DNA from: Chloroflexota bacterium
Lineage (GTDB): Bacteria; Chloroflexota; Dehalococcoidia; UBA2979
DNA length: 11,153 bases
Assembly: GCA_002710905.1 (NCBI GenBank)
Contig: PAJB01000005.1
Location: forward strand, 79,177-90,329
Direction of reading: 5' to 3'
Part shown: piece by piece, positions 1 to 8,900 of the stretch
Numbering within the stretch: the first letter of the stretch is position 1
Layout of the letters: each line of letters opens with the position of its first letter
Position numbers and translations under genes: made by a program
Notes under the pieces: generated by a model
What the model saw: the letters and a program-made list of their open reading frames with translations, nothing else
Databases searched by the model: none
What the model was told of the DNA's origin: nothing

Positions 1-108
1 GAATTTGGAATTTCAACGCAAAAACTTCATGCAAGAGGACCAATGGGTTTAAAAGAGCTTACTTCTTACAAATGGATTATTCAGGGCAATGGACAAGTTA
101 GAGACTAG
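1..108 (+). CDS. proA: Glutamate-5-semialdehyde dehydrogenase (gamma-glutamyl phosphate reductase), C-terminal end
   Basis: Frame 1 is open from the first base to a TAG at 106-108, giving the last 35 residues of a protein that begins outside the window. The tail contains [20 protein letters not shown], which closely matches the remembered C-terminus of ProA (E. coli has [20 protein letters not shown]). ProA is a cytosolic enzyme that reduces glutamyl-5-phosphate with NADPH to glutamate-5-semialdehyde, the second step of proline synthesis. The catalytic cysteine region lies upstream and cannot be checked. The next gene starts seven bases after the stop, so the two are probably co-transcribed. 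Confidence 0.9.
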   Translation, partial: EFGISTQKLHARGPMGLKELTSYKWIIQGNGQVRD

Positions 109-115
109 TTAAATT

Positions 116-841
116 ATGTTTAACAATATAAAGATAACTGGAATATTGCTTGATTTAGATGACACATTAGTTGATTCAAGGAGTTCTTGGAAACAAGGGT
201 TCAAAGATACATTTAAATACCATTCGGCTAATAATAGCAAAGATTTTGATCTTGAATCAATCTACATAGAATACACAAAAATTGTTGCAAAAAAACATGA
301 AGAGTCAAACGCTAGTGAATGGAGTGATAAGCTGGCTCAGTCAGGCTTATCAGAAATTATTAAAAAGTATCTTAAAATTGAAATAAATGTTGAAGATACT
401 TGGATAATTTTTGAGGAATCATGGAAAAAAAATATAGAATTATTTTCAGAAACAAATCAAATTTTGCAATCGCTTTGTATAAACTTCAAACTCGGTCTTG
501 TAACAAATGGATTATCAGAACATCAGAGATATAAAATAGAAAAATTCGATCTAGCACAATATTTTCAATGCATACTAATTTCAGAAGAAATTGGCTCACA
601 AAAACCTGATATAGCAATATTTAAAGAAGCAACTAAAAAACTTAGTTTACTAAATAATCAAATCATTCATGTTGGCGATAACCCAAGTCACGATGTGATT
701 GGTGCTAATCAAGCTGGCATGTATTCTTGTTGGCTGAAAAGACCAAAAAATTGGTATAAAGAAATTAAAGATGTGGAACCTAATTTTATTATTAGTAATT
801 TGCTAGAATTAGAAAATCTCAACAAAAATAGAAACGGTTAA
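116..841 (+). CDS. HAD-superfamily hydrolase, subfamily IA (phosphatase, substrate unknown)
   Basis: A 241-residue protein with all four haloacid-dehalogenase motifs. Motif I is DLDDT (nucleophile D13, acid/base D15). Motif II is LVTNG (T130). Motif III is the lysine in SQKPD (K163). Motif IV is GDNPSHD (D188, D193, Mg2+ binding). The roughly 90 residues between motifs I and II are helix-rich and fit a C1-type cap, as in the YjjG nucleotidase and N-acylneuraminate-9-phosphatase group. It is likely a soluble, Mg2+-dependent phosphatase of a small phosphorylated metabolite. The substrate cannot be read from sequence, and phosphoglycolate or nucleotide phosphatase are both possible. ATG 116 is the first start after the proA stop and leaves motif I at the usual distance from the N-terminus. 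No clear Shine-Dalgarno is visible, which fits translational coupling to proA. Confidence 0.88.
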   Translation: MFNNIKITGILLDLDDTLVDSRSSWKQGFKDTFKYHSANNSKDFDLESIYIEYTKIVAKKHEESNASEWSDKLAQSGLSEIIKKYLKIEINVEDTWIIFEESWKKNIELFSETNQILQSLCINFKLGLVTNGLSEHQRYKIEKFDLAQYFQCILISEEIGSQKPDIAIFKEATKKLSLLNNQIIHVGDNPSHDVIGANQAGMYSCWLKRPKNWYKEIKDVEPNFIISNLLELENLNKNRNG

Positions 842-844
842 TTG

Positions 845-1000
845 ATGCTCAAAATAATTTTACTTGCAGTATTAATTTTCATTATTATTTGGAGATATAA
901 ATATAAAAATTTTTCAAAGATAAAAAAACGTATTGAGACAGTCTTATATGCTTATGTATTCGCAATTCTCCTTTCAAGTGTTCTTAGAGTGATCTTTTAA
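845..1000 (+). CDS. Small two-helix membrane protein (51 aa), hypothetical
   Basis: ATG 845 opens a 51-codon frame ending in TAA at 998-1000. It fills the gap between its neighbours almost exactly, three bases after the HAD stop and fourteen before the next start. Residues about 2-16 (start MLKIILLAVLIFIIIW) form one hydrophobic segment. A basic stretch follows (RYKYKNFSKIKKR), then a second hydrophobic segment at about 34-51. By the positive-inside rule the basic loop should be cytoplasmic, with both ends outside. I do not recognise a family. Support comes from its fit in the gap, its membrane-protein composition and the shared strand. It lacks a good Shine-Dalgarno, and a TTG at 842 is an alternative start. 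Chance is not excluded, because AT-rich DNA yields hydrophobic frames easily. Confidence 0.6.
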   Translation: MLKIILLAVLIFIIIWRYKYKNFSKIKKRIETVLYAYVFAILLSSVLRVIF

Positions 1001-1014
1001 AATAATGAAGTAAG

Positions 1015-2115
1015 ATGAAAAAAACATTCGTAAAAACAGTCGCATGGATTACATTATTTTTTTTAATCATTCAGCTGTATCCAAATAATCAAAATCAACC
1101 TACGAATAGCATTTCTAAAAATGAAAAAACAAATCAAGAATCTAGAATGTATTTTATGGGTTTCAATATTAATTGGCAAAATAATATGACTTTATACAAA
1201 AAGCAATTTGAGGAAGCGGTCAATTATGGTGATATTGTGATGTCTGTTTATAATCCAAGCTGGGAAAAATTGAAAAATCCAAGTAGCAGTTTCTATAAGT
1301 CCAATAATATAGAAAGAATAATTTTTGAACAAAATTTGATAAAAGCATCAGGTAAAAAAAGCTTACTGGCATTCAATATATTTGATAGTGAGAATAGAGA
1401 CGAATTAATTAATCTTCCAGAAGATTATAAAAACAATTCATCTTTGGATAAAAAACAAATATCTAGTAATCTTTTGGAGGAAATAATTTTTCTTACGCAG
1501 GCATATGAACCTGATTATTTTGCATTAGGCGTTGAAATAAATCTAACTTATGAAAAAAATCCATCAATCTTTAGAAGTTACTTAAATTTCTATTCAGATG
1601 CTTTTAAGGAAATTAAAAAAATCAATCCAAATATTCAAGTTTTCCCAATCTTCCAATATGAAGAGCTACTGGGTATTATGCCTGGGTCAGCGCGCCACAC
1701 TCCTAGATGGGAGATGGTAAATATGTTTTCTAAGCAAATTGATCTTTTTGCTATATCATCAACCCCATCTAAACTTTCAATCACTCAAAGAGATGTACCA
1801 GCAAATTATTATAATCAACTAACGAATATCACTACAAGGCCAGTTATTTTTACAGGTATTGGGTTCTCTGGTTCAACAAATAGACTTGAAGAAACACCTA
1901 CAATAGCTGAACAAAATAGATTCATAAAAAAATTTTTTTCTGATATAAAAAAATTAAATTGTGAGGCTGTAATATGGATTCAATTAAACGATTTTATTGA
2001 TTCAGATAATGATGTTCTATACGAATATGGCTTAATAGACATAAGCAAAAAACATAAAGAGGCATTTAATGAATGGAACAAAAATTTGAACAATAAAAAA
2101 ATAACTAAAAAATAA
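1015..2115 (+). CDS. Membrane-anchored or secreted glycoside-hydrolase-like TIM-barrel protein, nucleophile missing
   Basis: A 366-residue protein. Residues 1-8 are basic and 9-22 hydrophobic (WITLFFLIIQLY), giving a signal peptide or N-terminal anchor. There is no lipobox cysteine and no clear cleavage site. A polar linker follows to about 44. Eight strand-like segments then follow in barrel order: 45-54, 72-83, 114-124, 166-176, 206-218, 242-252, 275-286 and 316-326. Strand 4 reads FALGVEIN, placing E174 where clan GH-A enzymes carry the acid/base Glu, normally preceded by Asn. Strand 7 reads RPVIFTGIGFSG, where relatives have a T-E-x-G-W/Y pattern, so the nucleophile Glu is replaced by G281 (codon GGT at 1855-1857). 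The fold assignment is by pattern recognition only. Possible roles are carbohydrate binding outside the membrane or a changed hydrolase. A weak GAAGTAAG precedes ATG 1015. It is probably last in the proA-HAD-small ORF transcript. Confidence 0.7.
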   Translation: MKKTFVKTVAWITLFFLIIQLYPNNQNQPTNSISKNEKTNQESRMYFMGFNINWQNNMTLYKKQFEEAVNYGDIVMSVYNPSWEKLKNPSSSFYKSNNIERIIFEQNLIKASGKKSLLAFNIFDSENRDELINLPEDYKNNSSLDKKQISSNLLEEIIFLTQAYEPDYFALGVEINLTYEKNPSIFRSYLNFYSDAFKEIKKINPNIQVFPIFQYEELLGIMPGSARHTPRWEMVNMFSKQIDLFAISSTPSKLSITQRDVPANYYNQLTNITTRPVIFTGIGFSGSTNRLEETPTIAEQNRFIKKFFSDIKKLNCEAVIWIQLNDFIDSDNDVLYEYGLIDISKKHKEAFNEWNKNLNNKKITKK

Positions 2116-2121
2116 TTTCTC

Positions 2122-2140
2122 ATTCCTTTACAGAAGGAAT
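2122..2140 (+). terminator. Hairpin after the TIM-barrel gene, weak candidate terminator
   Basis: ATTCCTT (2122-2128) pairs perfectly with AAGGAAT (2134-2140) around a five-base loop, six bases past the stop of the preceding gene. The downstream sequence is only ATTTGG, so the T tract is poor. It may instead protect the 3' end of the mRNA or act as an inefficient terminator. Position and symmetry are seen directly; function is inferred. Confidence 0.4.
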
Positions 2141-2162
2141 ATTTGGCAGTATCATAATCATT

Positions 2163-2191
2163 CTGATCAACAGGGTCTACCCTGATATAAT
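2163..2191 (+). promoter_or_regulatory. Probable rpoBC promoter with extended -10
   Basis: TATAAT at 2186-2191 is a perfect sigma-70-type -10 box. TG at 2183-2184, one base before it, makes a full extended -10 (TGnTATAAT). At 17-base spacing the -35 position is CTGATC (2163-2168), a 3-of-6 match to TTGACA, which an extended -10 can tolerate. The predicted transcription start is near 2198, giving a leader of about 79 bases before rpoB. It is the best promoter-like sequence in the only sizeable intergenic gap, directly ahead of the polymerase genes. Confidence 0.65.
2171..2184. promoter_or_regulatory. Perfect dyad CAGGGT-CT-ACCCTG in the promoter spacer, possible operator
   Basis: CAGGGT (2171-2176) and ACCCTG (2179-2184) are exact inverted copies around two bases. 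The dyad fills most of the spacer and ends on the TG of the extended -10, a position where a bound dimeric protein would affect promoter opening. It is the most GC-rich run in this AT-rich gap. As RNA from an upstream transcript it could also form a 5-bp hairpin with a TCTA loop, making it a weak terminator instead. No regulator is identified. Confidence 0.4.
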
Positions 2192-2197
2192 TTGTGT

Positions 2198-2264
2198 CTT
2201 GAATGGTAGTTTTGGAGTAAATTGTTCGCTTATTTTCTGAAGCGAATTTTTTTTTACTATCAAG
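2198..2264 (+). promoter_or_regulatory. Candidate outer helix of the rpoB leader RNA
   Basis: CTTGA (2198-2202) plus TAGT (2207-2210), separated by a bulged ATGG, are complementary to ACTATCAAG (2256-2264). This nine-pair helix would enclose the terminator-like hairpin and its T tract, and would end two bases before the rpoB Shine-Dalgarno. Its 5' end coincides with the predicted transcription start. It could form only after polymerase has passed the T tract, so it would act on readthrough RNA, for example by shielding the ribosome site or stabilising the 5' end. Pairing is read by eye and no folding energy was computed. Confidence 0.3.
2225..2255 (+). terminator. Intrinsic terminator-like hairpin in the rpoB leader, possible attenuator
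   Basis: TTCGCT (2225-2230) pairs exactly with AGCGAA (2241-2246) around a ten-base loop, and nine T residues follow at once (2247-2255). This has the form of a rho-independent terminator, although the stem is short. It lies about 27 bases after the predicted start of the rpoBC transcript and only 21 bases before the rpoB start codon. No promoter can fit between it and rpoB, so polymerase must read through it to express rpoBC. It may also stop transcription arriving from upstream genes. Confidence 0.6.
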
Positions 2265-2265
2265 A

Positions 2266-2270
2266 AAGGA
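2266..2270 (+). promoter_or_regulatory. Shine-Dalgarno site that fixes the rpoB GTG start
   Basis: AAGGA at 2266-2270 (within AGAAAGGA) lies six bases before GTG 2277. The next in-frame ATG is codon 24 and would remove conserved N-terminal sequence. No usable in-frame start lies between this site and the terminator hairpin. The GTG start is therefore well supported. Confidence 0.8.
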
Positions 2271-2276
2271 ACCCAC

Positions 2277-5200
2277 GTGACAGCTAACACAAACAACTTT
2301 CCAAAATTAATCAAGGATTTTGGTTCAGCTGAGCATGTCATTGATATGCCAAATTTAATCGATATTGTGACAAATTCATATGAATCATTTTTACAATCAG
2401 ATCTTCGAGAACTCTTTGATGAAATTTCACCAATTGCTGATTTTACAGGAAATTTAATGGAGCTCAGTTTCAAGGATTACAGATTAGAGCCATCAAAATA
2501 CACAGAAGAAGAAGCCAGAATCCATGATGCAACTTATGCATATAGGATTTTTGTTAATTTAGAACTTCTCATTAAGCAAACAGGTGAAATTAAAGAACAA
2601 GAAATATTTATTGGCGAAATCCCTATGATGACAAAACAAGGCACATTCATAGTTAATGGTGCAGAAAGAGTCGTTGTATCCCAACTTGTAAGATCTCCTG
2701 GAGTATACTTTACTTCAGAAACCGACCAAGTAACTGGCAAAAGATTGACTTCTAGTAAATTAATTCCTAATCGTGGTGCTTGGTTAGAATTTGAAACTTC
2801 CGCTAGAGATTGGTTATCTGTAAAAATTGATCGCAAAAGAAAAATTCCTGTAACAATTTTTTTAAAGGCATTAGACGAAGATGAAAATATTAATCCTGAT
2901 GAGTTAGGGACTAATGATAGAATTAGAAGCTTATTTGAAAATAATAACAATGAAGAAATAATTGACTATATTGAAACTACATTAAGCAGAGATAATACAG
3001 AAAATAAAGATGAAGCTTTAATTGAATTCTATAAAAGAATGAGACCTGGTGATCCTCCCTCTATTGAAAATGCTTTGCAACTAATTGATTCCTCTTTTTT
3101 TAGTGAGCGAAGATATGACCTCGGAAAAGTAGGTAGATATAAGTTAAATCAAAAACTTGCTTTTGACGAGAATGAAGAATCAAGGACTTTAAATCGATCA
3201 GACATAATTGAAATCATCAAAACCGTAATTGAAATTAATTATGGAATTAAAAAAGCTGATGATATTGATCATTTAAGCAATAGAAGAGTTCGTTCAGTTG
3301 GTGAGCTTTTAAGAAACCAGATAAGAGTTGGGCTTCTAAGATTAGAGAGAGTAATTAAGGAAAGAATGACAATTACTGATGTAGAAGAAGCAACACCCTC
3401 TTCCTTAATTAACATTAGACCTGTAGTCGCTTCCATTAAGGAATTTTTTGGAAGTTCCCAATTATCACAATTTATGGATCAAGTGAATCCATTAGCAGAA
3501 ATAGCACATAAAAGGCGACTTTCTGCGCTAGGCCCTGGAGGATTATCTAGAGACAGAGCTGGCTTTGATGTTAGAGATGTTCATCATAGTCATTATGGAA
3601 GAATTTGTCCAATTGAAACACCAGAGGGACCAAATATTGGATTAATTGGTAATTTAGCAACATATGGTATTGTTAATGGATTTGGATTTATCGAAACTCC
3701 TTATCGACCGGTCAAATCAACAATCAAGACAAATAGTAAAGAGCTAATTGGCAGAATAATTAAAGAAGACATAAAAACAAAAAACGTAACTGTAGCAAAA
3801 AAAGGTCAAGTAATTGATGCTGATTTAGCAAAAAAAATAAAAAATGACATAAGCGAATCTGAAATTAAAGTAAATGCTTATGCATCTTTAGATTTTGAAT
3901 TGATGGATGCTCATCAAGAAGAAAACTATACTATTGCTCCAGCAAATACTGAGTTAGATCAATATGGAAATATTGTTGAAGAAAAAATTGAAGTTAGGCA
4001 TGGTCCAGATTTAGCTCTAATCGAAGCAGATGAAATTAATTACATTGATGTTTCACCTAAGCAAATTGTTTCTGTAGCAGCTGCTTTGATTCCATTTTTA
4101 GAACATGATGATGCTAACCGAGCACTAATGGGAGCTAATATGCAAAGGCAAGCAGTCCCGTTGATAAAAGCTGAACCACCTTTAGTAGGTACTGGAATGG
4201 AAACTCAAGCAGCAAGAGACTCGGGGCAGGTTATTGTAGCAAAAGAATCAGGAAAAGTAATATATTCAAGTTCAAATCTTATAAAAGTTAAATATAAATC
4301 AGGGGAAGAAGAGCAATTTGTCTTAATGAAATTTGTTCGAACTAACCAAGGCACATGTATCAATCAAAGGCCTGTACTTATAGCAGGAGATGATTTTTCA
4401 AAAGGTGACCTTTTAGCTGATTCTAGCTCAACAAGAGATGGTGAATTAGCTCTGGGCCAGTCAGCATTAGTTGCATATATGTCATGGGAAGGCTACAACT
4501 ATGAAGATGCGATTATACTATCAGAAAATATTATTCGTGAGGACAAATTCTCTTCAATACATATAGAAAAATATGAAATCGAAGCTAGAGACACTAAGCT
4601 TGGGCCTGAAGAAATTACCAGAGACATTCCTAACATTGGAGAAGATGCCTTAGCTAATCTAGATGAAATTGGAATTATAAGAATAGGTGCTGAAGTAAAA
4701 GAAAACGATATACTAGTTGGAAAAATAACACCTAAGGGAGAAACTGAATTAACCCCAGAGGAAAAACTTCTAAGAGCGATTTTTGGTGAAAAAGCAAGGG
4801 AAGTAAAAGATACTTCATTAAGAGTGCCGCATGGTGAAAAAGGAACTGTTACTGATGTAAAAATTTTTACAAGAGATGATGTAGATGATTTGCCAAGTGA
4901 TGTTAATCAAATGGTTAAAGTATCAGTCGCACATAAAAGAAAAATTACTGCTGGAGATAAAATGGCAGGTAGGCATGGTAATAAAGGTGTTGTATCAAAG
5001 ATTGTCGCATTAGAAGATATGCCTTATCAAAATGATGGTTCTCCAGTTGAAATTATCCTTAATCCAATAGGAGTTCCATCAAGAATGAATATAGGACAAA
5101 TCTACGAAACACATCTTGGCTTAGCAGCAAAAACTCTAGGCTATAGAGCAATAACTCCAGTATTTGATGGTGCTAAAGATTTAGATATTCAAGATCAATT

Positions 5201-5993
5201 AGGTCTAACCTGGCTCGTTATACAGAGCGAAGCTTTGTTGGAAAAACAAGCGATTAATGATGAGATAGGCAACAATATCGATATACCAAAATTAGAAGGT
5301 TATCTTAGTGAGCTTGGTTATGACAGCTCAAGTATTCTTCAAAAAACTCATCAAGGGTATTTTAAACGAATTGCTCAAGAGATCTGGTTAGAACAACGAG
5401 GTAAAAAGAATGTTCGCAATTTGAATGATGAAGAATTAAATACAAAAACTATAGAGGTATCCAAAGAATTAAATGAAGCAGCACCAGTAATGGGTAAGGT
5501 AAGACTTTATGACGGTAAAACAGGTGAACCATTTGATCAGCCTGTGACTGTTGGTTATACCTACATGATGAAATTGATTCACTTAGTAGATGACAAAATA
5601 CATGCCCGGTCAACTGGTCCTTATTCATTAATTACTCAACAACCGCTCGGTGGCAAGGCACAATTTGGTGGTCAAAGATTTGGTGAAATGGAAGTATGGG
5701 CACTGGAAGCATACGGTGCAGCAAATGTACTACAAGAAATGTTAACAGTTAAATCTGATGATATTGTTGGTAGAGTCAAGACTTATGAATCAATTGTAAA
5801 AGGAAACAGTTTATTTGAACCTGGTGTTCCAGAATCTTTTAAAGTTCTAGTAAAAGAACTGCAATCTTTGGGATTGTCTGTAGAGGTGCTTAATGAAGAA
5901 CGAGAAAAACATGAGTTTGATGAAGGGTATATAGAATCAATTCCAAAACTAGGAATTAATCTTTCAGGAAGAGAAATGGGAGACAACAAATAA
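2277..5993 (+). CDS. rpoB: DNA-directed RNA polymerase subunit beta
   Basis: An intact 1238-residue beta subunit, half of the catalytic core of RNA polymerase (alpha2-beta-beta'-omega). The protrusion and lobe regions come first. The rifampicin pocket is at 383-411 ([12 protein letters not shown], then [10 protein letters not shown]), with D391, H401 and S406 matching E. coli D516, H526 and S531, so no classical resistance change is present. [14 protein letters not shown] follows at 434-447. [12 protein letters not shown] at 883-894 carries the active-site lysines K885 and K893. [20 protein letters not shown] at 1112-1131 begins the clamp segment that contacts beta'. Compared with E. coli, about 90 extra residues lie between VFDGA (956) and GKVRLYDG (1063), while the large enterobacterial insertions are absent. 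The start is GTG 2277 behind AAGGA. The stop TAA shares its last A with the rpoC ATG. There is no rplJ-rplL upstream, unlike many bacteria. Regulation probably runs through the leader at 2198-2276. Confidence 0.98.
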   Translation: MTANTNNFPKLIKDFGSAEHVIDMPNLIDIVTNSYESFLQSDLRELFDEISPIADFTGNLMELSFKDYRLEPSKYTEEEARIHDATYAYRIFVNLELLIKQTGEIKEQEIFIGEIPMMTKQGTFIVNGAERVVVSQLVRSPGVYFTSETDQVTGKRLTSSKLIPNRGAWLEFETSARDWLSVKIDRKRKIPVTIFLKALDEDENINPDELGTNDRIRSLFENNNNEEIIDYIETTLSRDNTENKDEALIEFYKRMRPGDPPSIENALQLIDSSFFSERRYDLGKVGRYKLNQKLAFDENEESRTLNRSDIIEIIKTVIEINYGIKKADDIDHLSNRRVRSVGELLRNQIRVGLLRLERVIKERMTITDVEEATPSSLINIRPVVASIKEFFGSSQLSQFMDQVNPLAEIAHKRRLSALGPGGLSRDRAGFDVRDVHHSHYGRICPIETPEGPNIGLIGNLATYGIVNGFGFIETPYRPVKSTIKTNSKELIGRIIKEDIKTKNVTVAKKGQVIDADLAKKIKNDISESEIKVNAYASLDFELMDAHQEENYTIAPANTELDQYGNIVEEKIEVRHGPDLALIEADEINYIDVSPKQIVSVAAALIPFLEHDDANRALMGANMQRQAVPLIKAEPPLVGTGMETQAARDSGQVIVAKESGKVIYSSSNLIKVKYKSGEEEQFVLMKFVRTNQGTCINQRPVLIAGDDFSKGDLLADSSSTRDGELALGQSALVAYMSWEGYNYEDAIILSENIIREDKFSSIHIEKYEIEARDTKLGPEEITRDIPNIGEDALANLDEIGIIRIGAEVKENDILVGKITPKGETELTPEEKLLRAIFGEKAREVKDTSLRVPHGEKGTVTDVKIFTRDDVDDLPSDVNQMVKVSVAHKRKITAGDKMAGRHGNKGVVSKIVALEDMPYQNDGSPVEIILNPIGVPSRMNIGQIYETHLGLAAKTLGYRAITPVFDGAKDLDIQDQLGLTWLVIQSEALLEKQAINDEIGNNIDIPKLEGYLSELGYDSSSILQKTHQGYFKRIAQEIWLEQRGKKNVRNLNDEELNTKTIEVSKELNEAAPVMGKVRLYDGKTGEPFDQPVTVGYTYMMKLIHLVDDKIHARSTGPYSLITQQPLGGKAQFGGQRFGEMEVWALEAYGAANVLQEMLTVKSDDIVGRVKTYESIVKGNSLFEPGVPESFKVLVKELQSLGLSVEVLNEEREKHEFDEGYIESIPKLGINLSGREMGDNK

Positions 5994-8900
5994 TGGACGA
6001 ATCAGGAAGATTTTCTGCAATAAGATTAGCGTTAGCATCAACCGAGCAAGTTAAATCATGGTCTCATGGTGAAGTTGTTCGCCCAGAAACAATCAATTAC
6101 AGGACTTTAAGACCAGAAAAAGACGGTTTATTTTGTGAAAAAATTTTTGGTCCTGTTAAAGATTTTGATTGTGGTTGTGGAAAATATAAAGGAGTGAGAT
6201 ACAAAGGAATAAAATGTGATAAATGTGGCGTTGAAGTTACAAGAAGTAAGGTCAGAAGAGAACGAATGGGACATTTAGAACTAGCTGCCCCCGTAGCGCA
6301 CATATGGTTTTCTAAAGGTGTGCCGAGCAGATTAAGTTTAATCCTAGACATACCCCCTAAGAGTTTAGATAAAATACTTTATTTTTCTCATTATGTAATA
6401 ACAGAAATAAATGAAGAAGCCAAAGAACAAGCAATTAAATTATTAAATCAAGATATTGAAAAAGAATTGCGAGTTCTTTCCGCAGATGATATGCAGCTGA
6501 TGGATATTCGTGAACAAGCGCTAACGGACGAATTAAATAAAGAAAAAGAACTCTTAAATAATGCAATAAATGAACTGGAAAAAGATAAATCTGAACAAAT
6601 TAATAATCTAATTGCTTTAGCTCAAGAAGAAGAAAAAAAATTACAAGAAAATCCTAATGGTAAATTACCTAAACAATTAAAAATAGGTAAAAGTGTAATT
6701 GCAAAAAGAGGTGAGTTAATCAATCCAAAATTAATTGAAAAATTAAAAAAAGAAACTGAAAAAAATATTGAATTAGTTGAAAAAGCTGTTAATAAAAATA
6801 TTGCAAAAATTGAAAAAGCTTCTGAAAAAGCTCAGGCAAAATTAACAAACGCAGCAAACAAAGAACTATTACCTGTCAAAAAAAGAGTTGATGCTTCAAG
6901 AGCGAATCTTTCAGAAGAATTTTCAAGATACCAAAAATGGCTTGAAGAGCTTGAAGATCCAGTCAAAGCTGATAAGTTAACAATTCTAAGTGAGGCAGAA
7001 TTCAGAGACTATGAAGAAAAATTCGGATTAGTCTTTAAAGCAGGCATGGGTGCTGAAGCTATAAAATCTATCTTAGAAAGAATACATTTAGACGAACTGA
7101 GCTTAAAACTTGCTAGTCAAATTAGTCATGATTCATTCCATAAGCAACAAAAATCCGCAAAACGCTTAAGATTAATTGAATCAATGCGTAAATCAAATAA
7201 CAAGCCAGAGTGGATGATCATGGAAGTACTGCCTATACTTCCTCCTGATCTAAGACCAATGGTTCAATTAGATGGTGGTAGATTTGCAACATCAGACTTG
7301 AACGATCTTTATAGAAGAGTAATTAATCGTAACAATAGACTGAAAAGGTTAATTGGCTTAGGTGCACCTGAAATAATTGTAAGAAACGAAAAAAGAATGC
7401 TGCAGGAATCTGTAGATTCACTGATAGACAATGGTAGAAGAGGAAAGCCTATTTCAGGTACAGGTAGCCACAAACTTAAATCTTTATCAGATCTTATCAA
7501 AGGGAAACAAGGAAGATTTAGACAAAATTTACTTGGTAAAAGAGTAGATTATTCTGGTCGTTCAGTCATTATAGTTGGACCAAATTTACGATTAGAACAA
7601 TGTGGTATTCCTAAAAAAATGGCGCTAGAATTATTCAAGCCTTTTGTTATGCACAACTTATTTAAATTAGGTTATGCGCAAAATATTAAAAGTGCAAAAC
7701 GAATAGTTGAGCGTGGGGACAAGGAAGTCTGGGATGTTCTTGAAGAAGTAATTAAAACACGTCCTGTTTTACTTAATCGAGCACCAACATTACACAGACT
7801 AGGTATCCAAGCATTTGAACCTATTTTAGTTGAGGGAAATGCTATTCAACTGCACCCGTTAGTATGTTTTGCCTATAATGCTGACTTTGATGGTGATCAA
7901 ATGGCTGTTCACGTACCACTATCTTATCCAGCCGTAGCTGAAGCAAGGCAAATAATGCTTTCGACAAAAAACTTGCTTGCTCCATCTGATGGAGGACCAG
8001 TAGTAGCTCCTACACTTGATATGGTGCTTGGTTGTTACTACATGACCTTCTTAGAAAAAGAAATTGATCCTCAAGCTAATACTGAAAAACTGCAAAGTTT
8101 TGGAAAATTAGAAGACGTTATTACATTTTATGAACTAGACCATTTAAAGCTTCATGATTTAGTTAGAATACGAGTTGATGGAGTATTTATAACTACAACA
8201 GTTGGTAGAGTAATTTTTAACGATATTGTTCCTGAAGGAATTTCATTCAAAAATCAAGCAATGGATAAATCGGCTCTTAGAGACTTAGTATATGAAGTCT
8301 ATAAAATGTTTGGCAATGAAACAACAGCTAAGCTAGTTGATGATATTAAAGATGTCGGATTCAAATATGCTACTAAATCAGGTACTACGATTTCAAGCTC
8401 TGATATTAATGTGCCTTTAGAAAAAATTAATCTCATGAGTGAGGCAGATAAAAAAGTAGAAGACATGGAAGAACAGTTCCAGTTAGGTTTAGTTACTGAT
8501 GATGAAAAATATGCATCAGCAATTGAAATTTGGTCAAAAGTTTCAGACGATATGGGGTCAATATTAAATAAGTCATTAGATCCTCAAGGCCCATTGGCAA
8601 TGATGTCTCATTCCGGTGCAAAAGGTAACATAGCACAAATTCGACAAATGGCTGGACTACGAGGTTTAATGTCTGACCCAACAGGAAAAATCATTGATCT
8701 CCCAATTAGATCATCCTTTAAAGAAGGGCTTTCTGTATTAGAATATTTTATTTCTACTCATGGAGCTAGAAAAGGTCTTGCTGATACTGCACTGCGAACA
8801 GCAGATTCAGGATATCTAACTAGAAGAATGATTGATGTTGCTCAAGATATAATTATTACAAATGATGATTGTTTTAACTCAGAAGGTACAATGCCTGGCA

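Noticed and set aside
2203..2220. Five-codon leader peptide (ATG GTA GTT TTG GAG TAA) ahead of the attenuator hairpin
   Set aside because: Too short to be meaningful. It has no Shine-Dalgarno, and its ATG overlaps the bulge of the proposed outer helix, so chance is likely in AT-rich DNA.
1980..2276. Minus-strand open frame of 98 codons across the rpoB upstream gap
   Set aside because: It runs antisense through the end of the barrel gene and through the promoter and terminator signals. Its translation shows no family motif, and its start coincides with the rpoB leader.
2534..2950. Minus-strand 138-codon frame inside rpoB
   Set aside because: Antisense shadow of a highly conserved rpoB segment, with no recognisable motif and no upstream signals.
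2653..3600. Rifampicin-resistance substitutions in RpoB
   Set aside because: D391, H401 and S406 match the sensitive residues. The V at the E. coli N518 position (V393) is at a site that varies between phyla and is not a known resistance marker to me.
6720..6880. A-rich, repetitive stretch as a possible DNA repeat array
   Set aside because: The repetition is at the level of Lys/Glu heptads in the RpoC coiled coil. No exact DNA repeat unit recurs at constant spacing.
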